A DNA stretch of 64,000 nt from Ascaphus truei (GCA_036426205.1 WSYH01000651.1:114843-178842); one strand, 5' to 3'. Positions 1 to 10,530 are shown, counted from the first letter of the stretch. The notes: generated by a model not told the origin, from the sequence alone. Program-made: numbers and translations.

Positions 1-133
1 GACTCCGATGGAGGAAAAACTAACCTTTATTACATCGGATTAAAGCCCGGTGTCTCTGGAGCTGACACGCCTTAATATCAGACCCTCTGCTTCAATCTTT
101 TGTAATAAAAATACATTTACAGGCAGCTTCATT
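1..133. repeat. Edge of a modular interspersed repeat
   Basis: This stretch resembles the recurrent module seen at 8925-9010, 24972-25203 and 40487-40668, which has a GGGGGTCTCCGGAGCTGA-like core, and it ends in a piece close to 54565-54590. It has no coding potential. It is the pre-insertion context of the next repeat. Confidence 0.45.
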
Positions 134-498
134 ACCTTGTGGTATGGAAAATAGCTGAAGCGCTCAAATGCAGGTATATCTCAAAATGATAATAAGCCAG
201 ACCACTGTACCAGGGTACTAACAATTGATATAGTACCTATTGTGTCATATAATGGGTACTATCCTCCTGAAGACAGGTGGTGTGTGGTGCAACCCACTCA
301 CCATATGTCTCATTGGCAGGTTCCCCTGAAAAATATGCAAATACTCACATCCTGGTAGGGCAGGCAGGCAGGCTGTGCAGCTACTCAATGCAATACAGGG
401 AAAAGGGAGACCAAAAAGCGCACCAGCACAAACGGAGCAGGAAGAAACCAGAACAAAAAAATGATTAAAAGGGCACTTTAATGTGGCAAAAGACCTTG
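134..498. mobile_element. 353-bp interspersed repeat with 6-bp target duplication
   Basis: The body at 140-492 is flanked by ACCTTG at 134-139 and 493-498. The related sequence at 54565-54590 runs across the site uninterrupted, which supports a real insertion. A second copy at 6543-6894 is closely similar. The text with AAAAGCGCACCAGCAC near one end resembles the 3' ends of the Penelope-like elements in this window, so a non-autonomous Penelope-type retroelement is plausible. No ORF was recognised; the 63-codon frame across it is not supported. Confidence 0.6.
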
Positions 499-1795
499 GC
501 AGCTAACCGCTGTCCGTTTTTTGCGGGGTAGAGGGTGGTGGGTGAAGTTTGTATTTTCACAGGGTAGGTGTTTAGGCCTACTGGGAGGGTTGCAGGAGGA
601 GTTATTAGTTCTAAGGTAATGAAGGGGGTAAACCCCTCCTGCTACCCGTATGTTAGGGTTAAACACCCACCACAGACCAAATACCACCTTCACCCACCCC
701 CTCAAGCCCCAATAAACATTAAAATACAATAAAACAACCAATACTATCCAATACACCCATTGATTGCCAGTGTGGTTACCTATGCCCACAAAGGGATCAA
801 AGATAACCCCAATGGCAATGAATGGGCACCCTATTACCCAAGCCCTCTTCTGACAAAACACAGTACAGTAATTGGCAAAATCCCTAGTATCCAGATCTGG
901 TTAATAGCGCATTTGCACATTTAAAAATAAAACATTACCCAGGCAGCGTATAGTAAATTAAAGTTATACGTATCCCTGCCAGGATTAAGGCTGCCCTCAT
1001 CCTCAACCTTCATCCTCATCCTCATCATCTTCCATGGGCAGCAGCATTCAAATTTAAAAACAAACTACTTAACACGATCCCTTTAATTATCTTATTGGTT
1101 AATAACCGCTATAGTAATTAGGGGTTAACCCCACCAACTACCCATGCGGGAGGCCTAACCAGGGCAACTACACCATCCCCCCACTCCCTCATCACCACAC
1201 ATACTGTCCCGGCCAGCTTTATTCTAAAGCTTGCCGGGTTAAATGCGGGCTAAACGTGGGGCTTTTCCCCGATTTGAATCGGAGTTTCCCGCGCGGCGGC
1301 CGCTTCAAAAGATATCTGCTAATGGCGCTTATCATTGAAAGCGCCCGAGGCACGGGAAAACCGGCCAAAAACGGCCGAAGATAGCCGCGCGCCATCCGCG
1401 GGTTAAAAATACCCGCGGAGGCAGCCGCTTTAGATTAAAGCTGGCCGCCACTGTACAAATGGCAAAAGCACTAATAGCCAAAAATGGCACGTTTGTCCAT
1501 TTGTTTTCAAGACAAAATAAAGAAAGAATAAAATAACATTTACATAAGAATACAATACATTACATAGTAGCCAATAAACCCATTGATTGTCACTGTGGAA
1601 AACCATGCCCACCAAACAACCACCAAATGAAATACATGATATTTAAATAAAAACAAACATTCGTTAAAAAATGCATTGATTTTCAATGTGCTTAGCTGTA
1701 CCCTGAGAGGGGAATAGATAAACACATTGGCAGTCAATGGGCATCCTAAAAAATTAAAAAAAAGTTGTGTGTCCTCAGCACACGAATTGTATGTG
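499..1795. repeat. Left arm of a very large inverted repeat
   Basis: Bases 1440-1760 are the reverse complement of 7885-8190 over about 300 bp with modest divergence. Outer parts also pair: 860-1010 with 8380-8490, and 600-790 with 8580-8780. The arm contains short hairpin modules, including one at 867-921 and a TTAACCCC/GGGGTTAA module at 600-640 and 1080-1150. The bases at 1240-1440 are GC-rich with many CpG. No protein is encoded. The family was not recognised; it behaves like a giant foldback or non-autonomous DNA element. Confidence 0.6.
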
Positions 1796-2075
1796 AAACT
1801 TCTTTGTGTTTTGTCACGGTTTTGTCACAGAAATTGTATTTGTGATGGTGATGTTTTTAATTCAATGAAAGATTTGAGAGTATAATTTATTTGATTTATT
1901 TTGGTGTTGAAATTTCCCTACTATCACTTTGAATGCATGATATAATTGACTTATGATAACTAAAGTAAGATTCATATATTTTGGATAGTAAAGTATCCAA
2001 ATGCCTTTACTCTCAAACGTCTTTAATTCAATGTTATTGAATTGATATATAAGTTAGTATGTTTGAATGTAAAAA
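1796..2075. repeat. AT-rich continuation of the inverted-repeat arm
   Basis: Bases 1797-1850 (AACTTCTTTG...TTTTGTCAC) are the reverse complement of the segment at about 6405-6450 on the far side of the LINE. Bases 1858-1890 and 2000-2035 form a smaller inverted repeat. The LINE therefore lies inside the larger palindromic structure. No gene is seen. Confidence 0.45.
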
Positions 2076-2451
2076 GTATTTTTTTTTTTCCTCATAACTC
2101 TGTGCTGTTAATTGACCAAATGGAACAAGCTGACTGATTGGGGAGGATCATGTGACTTTTTTTTGTGTATAACACTAACACCTTTGCTGCATTGGGCAGG
2201 AACTGCATTAGGCAGTGAGGCATTTAAAGTGAGCTTTTTAAGTGATACAGTTAGACTACAGTTTGACTAGAGGTGACTGGGGACTGGATCTACTGCAAAC
2301 TCTTTTACTCAATACAACAAACGGTAAGCTATTCAGATCGCACTATGATCCCATGCTTGTTAGCCTGCATAGTTTAACCCCCCACCCCTTTACAACTTCT
2401 TTCACTGCAGCCTCTCCCAAAACTGACTGCACAAAACACTGAAACCCTGAA

Positions 2452-2718
2452 TTGACCCTAGCATTGCAATGCTGCAAAACACTTGAAAAGGTACAGGCCC
2501 ACCCCTGCTGTTTTGTCTGCACACACTCACTCTGCTCACAACAGCTCCTTGCAGCACTGCCTACCTCTGGCATCATGAACCTGCTATGTCTTCTAACTTT
2601 TTTCTATCTCCTGGCCTCATGGAGATGTTACTCCCTCTATCCACTACAAACTCCTCCATCCTGGCCCACACCCAACATCACCATACACTGGCGACACACT
2701 TTATTCGAGCTTGGCTAG
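2452..2718 (+). CDS. Short ORF in the LINE leader with a hydrophobic segment
   Basis: This 88-codon frame lies in the 5' leader of the LINE, in the same frame as the later ORF but separated from it by stops. Its second half contains an internal methionine followed by a leucine/phenylalanine-rich stretch (MNLLCLLTFFYLLASW) that looks like a signal peptide or membrane segment. It shows no zinc knuckle or esterase motif that would mark it as a LINE ORF1. It could be a relic of the real N-terminus of ORF2 or simply leader sequence. The role is unknown. Confidence 0.25.
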   Translation: MTLALQCCKTLEKVQAHPCCFVCTHSLCSQQLLAALPTSGIMNLLCLLTFFYLLASWRCYSLYPLQTPPSWPTPNITIHWRHTLFELG

Positions 2719-3015
2719 TCCCACGAATTCAGGTATACCCGGGTGTATTGAGGTTTGTGACTGTTTTCTGCCCGAGTGCATTGAGTTATTTTCCAGGCAG
2801 GGATTGAAGCATTTTATTCCCGCTGGGTGCAATACTGCACGGTATATATATATATACTGCATTACAATTCATGAATTTATGCCATCTGGTAGACACGCGA
2901 AGCATTGCAGCCTATTAAATCCTAATCATTATCATTTAACAGATCAGCCGCCCATCAGCTAGGCATGAACCCAGGCTGGGAAGGCAAATGCAACGGGGCT
3001 TGTCAGAGGTGAGGA

Positions 3016-5691
3016 GTGGCGCATTCCAGGTATCTGCCAGGTACATACCGGGTATTTGCTCGAATAAAGTGTGTCGGTGCAGTACACCCTGGACTATTGA
3101 AAAGCCTTGCACTATCTACTGAATGTTGGTGGAGAACTCTAAAAACCAGCACACCAACCACTGCTCACTCTAATGGAAAACACCACAAATTTACAACTTG
3201 CAAACAACTAACCAAATTTCTACTCATACTATTACTCTCTCTAGCAGGTGATGTTGAAACTAACCCAGGTCCTCCCATTTCAGCTCTGTCCCATGCCCCT
3301 GAGAATTCCACCTTTAAATTCCAAAAAGGCCTATCTGTCGCCCATATAAACATCCGGAGCCTGCTGCCCAAACTGGATGAACTAAGGGCATGCTGCCTTA
3401 TGCATAAACCCAAAGCCATCGTTCTTACAGAAACATGGCTATCCTCTAAAACCCCTGATGCAAATATCGCCATTCAGGGATACTCCATTTTTCGGAGAGA
3501 TAGGTCAAAGAGAGGAGGAGGGGTGTTATTTTATATTGCAGACACCTTACAATTTACACTGTTACATTGCCCACCAAGTCCACCCTCTTTTGAAACTCTA
3601 GTTGGCAAAATCTGCCTCCCCTTTTCTAAGCCCATCTTGCTTGCTGGCATCTACCGCCCCCCTAAAGCCCCACTACAATCCTTGACTGATATCACCCAAT
3701 TTCTTGGCTCCATTTCCTCTCTGAATGAGAAGAGTGAGCTGCTAGTTCTTGGGGATTTCAACTTCAATTGGCTTGACCCTAAAAACCACAAAATCCAGAT
3801 ACAACTCAAGTCACTTAACCTATCGCAACTCATTTCCCAACCCACACGGATAAACCTGAAGTCGCATAACCATTCCTTGCTAGACTGGATTCTCTCCTCA
3901 AACCCCAGCAGAATCCAATCCTCTGGCATCCTTCCTGATATTTTCAGTGACCATGCAATAGTGTACTGTGTAAGGAAAATTAAACCGCCCCATTCAAGCC
4001 CTAAAGTTCTCCTCACTAGAATATTTAAAAACTTTAACCCACAACAGTTTCTGGATGACCTTACCAACTGCCCATGGCACAGAATCGATTTAATTCCCGA
4101 CCCTGATTCTGCGCTCGACTATTTCCAATCCGAGTTCTTAAAACTCTGCGATACCCATGCTCCACTACGCAAAATAAGGGTACGGGGGGCCCACCTTCCA
4201 TGGGTTACACCTGACCTTATAGCACTCTACCAGTTCAGGGATGCCTTGTGGAAAAGCTACAAAGTAACTGGCACTACCCAGGATCTCAATAACTACAGAT
4301 GCATGCGGAACATGTGCACAAGGCAAACAAGGCATGCAAAAGCACAATATTACTCTGACAATCTCCACCAAAATACATCAAACCCAGCTAACTTCTGGAA
4401 GGTTATCAACAATATATTCCAGGCTCCTAACCATCAACAACCAAGTAATATCACTAAGGGGGATATTACTCTGACAAACCCCCCTGACATTGCAAATGCA
4501 TTCAATGATTACTTTGTGGGGTGTGCCACTAACTTATTAGCGAAACGCAGCACAAACCCCAAACCTGAATCTCATCCTGGGAGTACCCCTATAGTCCCAC
4601 CCCCTCCCAACACTGCCCACAATTTTCAATTTAGCCCAGTATCTGAAGAGGAGATTACACAAGCGCTCCTCAAACTAAAACTAAGCAGCCAATGTGGACC
4701 CGACTTACTACAATCTAGGTTCCTACGACTTGGTGCTCCAGCCATTGCCAAACCAATTGCGTCCATAGTCAACTCTATCCTGTCTGCAGGCCATATCCCT
4801 AAGACCTGGAAAACTGCCAGAGTTGTCCCAATCTTCAAAAGTGGGGACAAAAACACTGTCTCAAACTACAGGCCAATCTCACTTCTCCCAATTCTATCCA
4901 AAGTTATGGAAAAATGTGTCCACTCCCAATTAAGCGATTTCTACACCAAGACAAATTTCCCTAGCCAATTCCAGTCTGGGTTTCGTCCCAAACACTCCAC
5001 CGTAACTACCCTGCTAAAAGTTTGCAATGAAATCCAGTGTGGAATGGAACGGGGACAACTCACTGGTGCAGTATTCCTAGATTTTGCAAAGGCTTTTGAC
5101 ACAGTTGATCATGTTATCCTGCTTAACAAACTCCAGAGCTCTGGAATAGGGAAACATGCTTTAAACTGGTTTCAGTCCTACCTATCAGGAAGATCCCAAC
5201 ATGTGTCCATCTCAGGCTCTAACTCCAACCCCCTGGATATCACCTGTGGTGTCCCGCAAGGCTCTGTTCTGGGGCCCCTACTCTTCTCAGTGTTCATTAA
5301 TGATCTTCCCACAGCTTGTAAGGAAGCCTCAATACACATGTATGCAGATGACACAATCCTGTATGCACACAGCCATAGCCTCTCTGACCTTCAACACATA
5401 CTTCAGTCTGACTTTTTTAGACTCGAAAACTGGATTTCCCAAAACAAACTGTTTTTAAACACTGACAACACTGTAACAATGGTATTTGGGACCAAGACTA
5501 AATTTGTAAAGCTTCCAGTGACTGAGCTTCTGATTAGAACCAACGCTAAAACCACCCTAACACCTGTCACTAGTTTTAAATACCTGGGCTTATGGTTTGA
5601 CTCCCACTTAACATTCGGGATGCACATTGATACCCTGACAACCAAGACCTATGCCAAACTAGGGGTACTTTACAGGACAAATCCTCCCTAA
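3016..5691 (+). CDS. LINE ORF2: 2A peptide, endonuclease, reverse transcriptase
   Basis: The 891-codon frame encodes the retrotransposition enzyme. Residues 70-86 are a hydrophobic run ending in AGDVETNPGP, a canonical 2A ribosome-skipping signature with the skip point between G85 and P86. The endonuclease follows: AHINIRS at 109, TETW at 138 (catalytic Glu), GDFN at 246 and SDH at 311. Reverse transcriptase motifs are FLDFAKAFDTVDH near 687, GVPQGSVLGP at 745 and YADD at 776. The frame opens at a GTG just after an in-frame stop at 3010-3012, and the first in-frame ATG is codon 129, so the true initiation site is lost or lies upstream in another frame. The frame ends early at 5689-5691 because of a one-base loss near 5682, and the reading continues in the next feature. 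It would act in target-primed reverse transcription. Confidence 0.9.
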   Translation: MAHSRYLPGTYRVFARIKCVGAVHPGLLKSLALSTECWWRTLKTSTPTTAHSNGKHHKFTTCKQLTKFLLILLLSLAGDVETNPGPPISALSHAPENSTFKFQKGLSVAHINIRSLLPKLDELRACCLMHKPKAIVLTETWLSSKTPDANIAIQGYSIFRRDRSKRGGGVLFYIADTLQFTLLHCPPSPPSFETLVGKICLPFSKPILLAGIYRPPKAPLQSLTDITQFLGSISSLNEKSELLVLGDFNFNWLDPKNHKIQIQLKSLNLSQLISQPTRINLKSHNHSLLDWILSSNPSRIQSSGILPDIFSDHAIVYCVRKIKPPHSSPKVLLTRIFKNFNPQQFLDDLTNCPWHRIDLIPDPDSALDYFQSEFLKLCDTHAPLRKIRVRGAHLPWVTPDLIALYQFRDALWKSYKVTGTTQDLNNYRCMRNMCTRQTRHAKAQYYSDNLHQNTSNPANFWKVINNIFQAPNHQQPSNITKGDITLTNPPDIANAFNDYFVGCATNLLAKRSTNPKPESHPGSTPIVPPPPNTAHNFQFSPVSEEEITQALLKLKLSSQCGPDLLQSRFLRLGAPAIAKPIASIVNSILSAGHIPKTWKTARVVPIFKSGDKNTVSNYRPISLLPILSKVMEKCVHSQLSDFYTKTNFPSQFQSGFRPKHSTVTTLLKVCNEIQCGMERGQLTGAVFLDFAKAFDTVDHVILLNKLQSSGIGKHALNWFQSYLSGRSQHVSISGSNSNPLDITCGVPQGSVLGPLLFSVFINDLPTACKEASIHMYADDTILYAHSHSLSDLQHILQSDFFRLENWISQNKLFLNTDNTVTMVFGTKTKFVKLPVTELLIRTNAKTTLTPVTSFKYLGLWFDSHLTFGMHIDTLTTKTYAKLGVLYRTNPP

Positions 5692-6221
5692 GTCTCCTGG
5701 TCAGAAAGCGTATTGCACAGCAGATGCTAATGCCAATTATTGACTATGGAGACATAGTATATGGCTCGGCTCCTCAAACCCACCTTAGCAAACTTGACAC
5801 CCTCTACAATTCAATTTGTCGTTTTGTTCTCCAATGCAACTACAACACACATCACTGCGAAATGCTCAAAGAACTAGATTGGTCATCACTAGAGTCTAGG
5901 CGCAAAGTTCACCTTTCCTGTCTCACCCTCAAATACTTTCTGGGCAAGCTACCCAGCTACCTGAACAAGCTCCTCACCCCTACCACATGCAGTACCTATC
6001 ACCTGAGGTCAGACTCCAAAAGACTATTCATGGTCCCAAGACTCAACAAAGTATCCGGACGTTCCTCCTTCTCCTTCCGTGCACCCCAAAACTGGAACAA
6101 CCTACCAGACACTCTCATATCCACCACCAGCTTAAGTTTTTTCAAATCTAAGGCTGTCTCACACTTTAATCTAGTCTGTAACTGTTTCATACTGTATGCT
6201 CATAATATATATTTTCTTTAA
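5682..6221 (+). pseudogene. Frameshifted C-terminal part of LINE ORF2
   Basis: In the frame offset by one base from the preceding ORF, coding resumes without a stop from about 5682 to 6221. It contains motifs usual for the end of CR1/L2 polymerases, such as RKRIAQQMLMPIIDYGD, LDTLYNSICRF and, near the end, FSFRAPQNWNNLP. The abrupt switch of frame at CAAATCCTCCC shows a single-base deletion relative to an intact element. The two pieces together approach the usual length of about 1,000 or more residues for this family. Confidence 0.85.
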
Positions 6222-6391
6222 CTGTGCATGCAATGTCTTGTATATAATGTATACCTTGTTAATTTATGTAACTGTATTTGTAACCATATATTATTTTGTT
6301 TTACTCTGTGCCCAGGACATACTTGAAAACGAGAGGTAACTCTCAATGTATTACTTCCTGGTAAAATATTTTATAAATAAATAAATAAATA
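6222..6391 (+). repeat. LINE 3' UTR and AAAT-repeat tail
   Basis: The sequence holds CTTGAAAACGAGAGGTAACT and TTCCTGGTAAAA, followed by AAATAAATAAATAAATAAAA. The same 3' end occurs at 24520-24622. In CR1/L2-type LINEs this end is recognised by the reverse transcriptase. There is no further gene in this stretch. Confidence 0.8.
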
Positions 6392-7140
6392 AAATGTAAA
6401 TCATAAAAAACAAAACACAATTTCAGTGACAAAACCCAAAGAAGTTTGGCTTAGAACGTACTTGCTCAGCACACACCCCCTGGTTTTTTTTTGTGTGTAA
6501 ATTTCTAAAAATGTAGCTATTTACATTTCTATGTTTATAATCATGTGGAAAATAGCTGAAGCGCTCAAATGCAGGTATAATATCAAAAATAATAAGCCAA
6601 ACCACTAAACCAGGGTACTAACAATTGATATAGTACCTATTGTGTGATATTATGGGTACTATCCTCCTGAAGACAGGTGGTGTGTGGTGCAACCCACTCA
6701 CCATCAGTCTCATTGACAGGTTACCCTGAAAAATATACAAATACTCACATCCTGGTAGGGCAGGTAGGCAGGCTGTGCAGCTACTCAATGCAATACAGGG
6801 AAAAAGGAGACCAAAAGCGCACCAGCACAAACGGAGCAGGAAGGACCCAAAACAAAAATGATTAAAAGGGCACTTTAATGTGACAAAAGACCCATCCAAA
6901 CCAAACCCATTTTGTCACATTAAAGTGCCCTTTTAATCATTTTTTGTTTTGGGTCCTTCTTGCTCCGTTTGTGCTGGTGCGCTTTTGGCCTCCTTTTTCC
7001 CTGTATGTTTATACTCACTTGGAATTCTTCTAATAAAAGTGGTTGGCGTGTCTGCCCACCTATGCTCATGCACGGCCCTTGGGGTCCGCCTCTGCGCATG
7101 CACAACCATTACCAGGATGTGACGTCACGTCCGTTTGCCC
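6392..7140. repeat. Interspersed repeat, copy 1, split by a younger insertion
   Basis: Bases 6392-6539 and 7014-7140 together match 9087-9400, sharing ATTTCAGTGACAAAACCCAA, a T-rich tract, ACTCAC(T)GGAATTC and GCGCATGCACAACCATTACCA. The interruption at 6540-7003 is absent from the 9-kb copy. There is no coding sequence. Confidence 0.6.
6540..7003. mobile_element. Repeat copy with inverted 5' piece and 10-bp target duplication
   Basis: The insertion is bounded by TATGTTTATA at 6530-6539 and 7004-7013. Bases 6543-6894 match the repeat at 140-492. Bases 6907-7003 are an inverted, partial copy of its end (the AAAGTGCCCTTTTAATCAT side). A forward copy joined to an inverted fragment inside one target duplication is typical of target-primed retrotransposition with inversion and is common for Penelope-like elements. 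Confidence 0.65.
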
Positions 7141-7149
7141 CATCAAAAT

Positions 7150-7870
7150 TCTCTAGATGCCACTAAAGAAGTTTCACTTAAAAAATACACTATAAAATAC
7201 AATTAATGTGTTTCTTACCTTTGCCAGGATTAATATTCATCCTCCTCATCCAATGGTGACAACACACTTGCCTCACGATGCAATGATCATCAGCAGCATG
7301 ATGTGAAGAAGTCCATGATCCTTAGTTGCTTGAAGAGGAGGCCCCGGTGAGTAGTTCTTCTTTCTTCTTTTTTCTTTAACTGTTCTAGGAGATGTTGATT
7401 CGACGGCTTCTTAGGGTCAAATGAGACGTGACAGACCTTATATAAGACATCACATTTGTCTGACAAATGGTACATACACCAATCCAATTGGTGGATGTAA
7501 CATGTGATGGCTCCATTTTTTTTAATGATATGATGTCATCTTAAAGGGAGGGAAGCCAGCCAATCAGGTAGCATATGCTTCCCTCCCTTTAAGATGAAGT
7601 CACACCATTTGACTTATAGTAGGTTTGTCACGTCTCAATAAGCCGTTGGATCAACATCTTCTGGACCTGTTGGAGAAGCAAGAAGAAAAGAAAGAAGAAC
7701 GACTCACCGGGGCCTCCTCTTCAAACAACTGAGGATCATGGACTTCTTTGCATCATGCTGCTGAGGATCATTGCATCATGGGACAAGAGTTGGTGCTGCT
7801 GTTGGATGAGGAGGATGACTGTTCATCCAGGCAAAGGTAAGAAACACATTGATTGTATTTTATTGTGTAT
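7150..7870. repeat. Long palindrome with about 330-bp arms
   Basis: Bases 7190-7540 and 7560-7860 are reverse complements over most of their length, sharing for example GGCCCCGGTGAGT with ACTCACCGGGGCC and GGGAGGGAAGC with GCTTCCCTCCC. The centre is near 7555. The arms carry TTCTTAC(C)TTTGCC and its complement at their outer ends. No ORF of note is present. It is nested in the right arm of the larger inverted repeat. Confidence 0.7.
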
Positions 7871-9080
7871 ACTTTTTTTAGGATGCCCATTGACTGGCAA
7901 CGTGTTTATCAATGCCCCATTTAGGGTATAGATAAGCACATTGATAATCAATGCATTTTTTTGGCAAATGTTTGCTTTAATTTAAATGCCACGTATTTTA
8001 TTTGGTGGTTCTTTTTTTTAGGTGCCCATTTATTGTCATTGTGGCAATCGAGCATGGTTTACCATAGTGACAATCAATGGGTTTATTGGATACTGTGTAA
8101 TGTATGTTATGTCAAATTTATTTTATTGTGTATGTATTTTGCTTTGAAAAGAAATGGACAAATGTGCTATTAGCGATTTTTGACTATTTGTATGTGTGGT
8201 GATGGGGGTAGAGAGGGTGGGAAATGTATTAGTTTCCCCTGGGAGGGTAATTCGGCCTCCCGGGTGGGTAGCGGGTGGGGTTAGCCCATTAATTACTATG
8301 TGGTTAATAACTGCTAAGGTAATAAAGGGGTTAGTGGCCAGTAGTTCGTTTTTTAATTTTAATTTTGCTACACACAGCGGACGAGGTGGATGAGGACGGC
8401 CTTCATCCTTTGCTTTCTGGGTAATGTTTTATTTTTAATGGGCAAATATGCTATTATCCAGACCTGGATAATAGTTATTTTGCCCATTACTGTACTGTAT
8501 GTGTTGGTGGGTGGTGGGGAGGGGGGGGAGAGGGGTAGTGGGGTGTCCATTCATTGCTATTTGCTATCATTGAGGGCATACCTGTAGGTAACCACACTGG
8601 CAATCAGTGGTTGTATTGGATAGTATTGGTTGTTGTAATGTATTTTAATGTTTATTGGGGGTAGGAAGGGTAGGTGAAGTGGGTGGTTAGGCCTCTCGAG
8701 TGGGTAGTGGGCGGGATTAACCCCTTCATTACCTTAGCGGTAGTAACTGTCAAGGTAATAAAGGGGTTAACCCTTCCTGTAACCTTACCAGTAGGCCTAA
8801 CTACCCGCCCTGGGGCAATTACCCCTTCACCCACCCCTCTCCTCCCAACAAACCAAGTTCTCTGGTTTAACTCTTTCATTACCTTAGCGTCTAGCTATTT
8901 TTATCTTATTTTAATAACACAGTATTGAAGCAGGGGGTCTCCGGAGCTGAACTACATTAATTTCTGCCTCAGGGACCCCTGTTTCCCAAGTTACAGGGCC
9001 TGATATGGATGCCGGTGTCACAGAAGACCAGTACTTTAACACCTTTTATCACCAGGGATCACTATCACCAGACAGGTCTT
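7871..9080. repeat. Right arm of the very large inverted repeat
   Basis: Bases 7885-8190 pair with 1440-1760 on the left arm, and further outward segments pair with 860-1010 and 600-790. The arm contains a hairpin at 8439-8490 around CTATTATCCAGACCTGG, two TTAACCCCTT modules (8270-8340 and 8700-8890, the latter itself a palindrome) and, at 8925-9010, the GCAGGGGGTCTCCGGAGCTG module. G-rich runs at 8505-8545 are part of it. No gene is encoded. Confidence 0.6.
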
Positions 9081-9086
9081 TCATTC

Positions 9087-9430
9087 AATGTAAATCATAA
9101 AAATGAAAACACAATTTCAGTGACAAAACCCAAAGAACTTTGACTTAGAACGCGCATGCACGGCACACACACACTGGTTTTTTTTTGGTACATTTCTAAA
9201 ATGTTTGCTATTTAAACTTCTATATTTACACTCACTGGGAATTCCTTTAATAATAGAGTGTATGTGTGGCCATCTCTGCACAGGCACGCCACCCGGTGGC
9301 TGCCTCTGCGCAGGCATGACATCCAGCGGCCGCATGTGTGCAGGCGTGGCACCCGGCAGCCACTTCTGCGTATGTGCAACCATTACCATGGAGTGACCTC
9401 ACTTCAATTCTGTTACGCTTTTTCGCTACC
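9087..9430. repeat. Interspersed repeat, copy 2 (uninterrupted)
   Basis: This matches the split copy at 6392-7140 and shows the empty site for its insertion. The middle contains three imperfect repeats of a GCGCAGGCAYGNCACCCGG-like unit (9270-9370). No protein is supported. Confidence 0.6.
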
Positions 9431-10530
9431 ATCAATGAAATTTACCCCATCACTTAAAAAAAACGCAATAAGTATCTAATACTAGAGAGCTGATTTTTTT
9501 TAAATTTTTTTTAAACACATGTAGGCTATTGCATGAATTGCTCCTTTAAGGAACTTAATATACCTCATAGCAACATGGCAGTTTTTGCAGTATACCATTT
9601 TCCCATCAAGCACATGATAATATCAATATTATACACAATGTACACTTATTGCATTCATTTGTGGTTAAAATTACAATGTTATTCAACTACAGTGCGTTTT
9701 CTTAGTAACATTTAAATAACCTAAATACCGTTCGAATATTGCATTACTCTTACAAATGTTTAGTTGTCAGAGTTAACTTAGTGAATGTGAATGATGATGT
9801 CTTTTTGTTTTTGTTTAGAAAGTTCAGGAAACTACTATAAGTCCACTTTTTTTTTCTTATGTGAATATTGACTCTTTTTGTGAGTTTTGGTTAGTGTGTG
9901 TTCCAACTTCTTTGCACTTGTCAGCTGCTCAGTGCAGCAGGCATACGTTTATGATTTTCCAAAAAAGGGATGAAGCATTCTTGAGGATATTATCATTACT
10001 TTTTAAGTGCACAATTTGTTCAATTGCAGTGTTTTGTTGTGTGTATATATAGAAAAAAGTTAAATTGAAGGCAATGTTTATTTTTTAATTTGATTTACAT
10101 GATATTAATTCATAGCCCAATTGCATTTTATTTGCACTAAGAATGCTTTTAGGATTGGATGCACAACGCTCATTTAAATTAGGGTTCAAAATGTGATGTT
10201 ACCTAAATTAGGAATGGACGTTATTTTCCCTGGGGTTCTGAAAGCTAATAATATTGTGTTATTTGCCAATAACGTGATGTTAGGTATGCCTTCACCTTAC
10301 TACCACCCAGACCATGAAATAGGGCTATTGCAGGAGAGAAGAACGAAATAGCGCTTGAGAGGGAGATGGTCTTAGAGTACCCATTTACGTACATTACACT
10401 GAAAACACTTCACAAATGAAGGAATACCTGTGAACACGCCTGGTAAATATGCCACTGGATATATTTTGAATATACTTTGCATATTTAAATTGGGTTACTT
10501 CTCATGTGTTCACAGGCCTTTCCACTTGTT
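9431..10530. other. AT-rich stretch without recognisable features
   Basis: I see no long ORF, inverted repeat or family signature here. Base use is AT-rich with scattered T-runs. It may be old unique DNA or a decayed repeat. Confidence 0.5.

Larger units (their letters stand above)
2076..6391 (+). mobile_element. Near full-length CR1/L2-type non-LTR retrotransposon
   Basis: The element has about 0.9 kb of 5' leader, one long ORF with a 2A-like peptide, an apurinic-type endonuclease and a reverse transcriptase, and a 3' UTR ending in AATAAATAAATAAAT-type repeats. The octamer AATGTAAA at about 2068-2075 and again just after the tail may be the target duplication, but the AT-rich context makes this uncertain. 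The 3' end is matched by a second copy at 24520-24622. Family knowledge: Jockey-superfamily LINEs (CR1, L2, Rex1) have this order and simple-repeat tails. The exact clade is not settled. Confidence 0.85.

Noticed and set aside
3165..4856. Minus-strand ORFs across the LINE
   Set aside because: Shadows of the strongly supported plus-strand endonuclease/polymerase frame.
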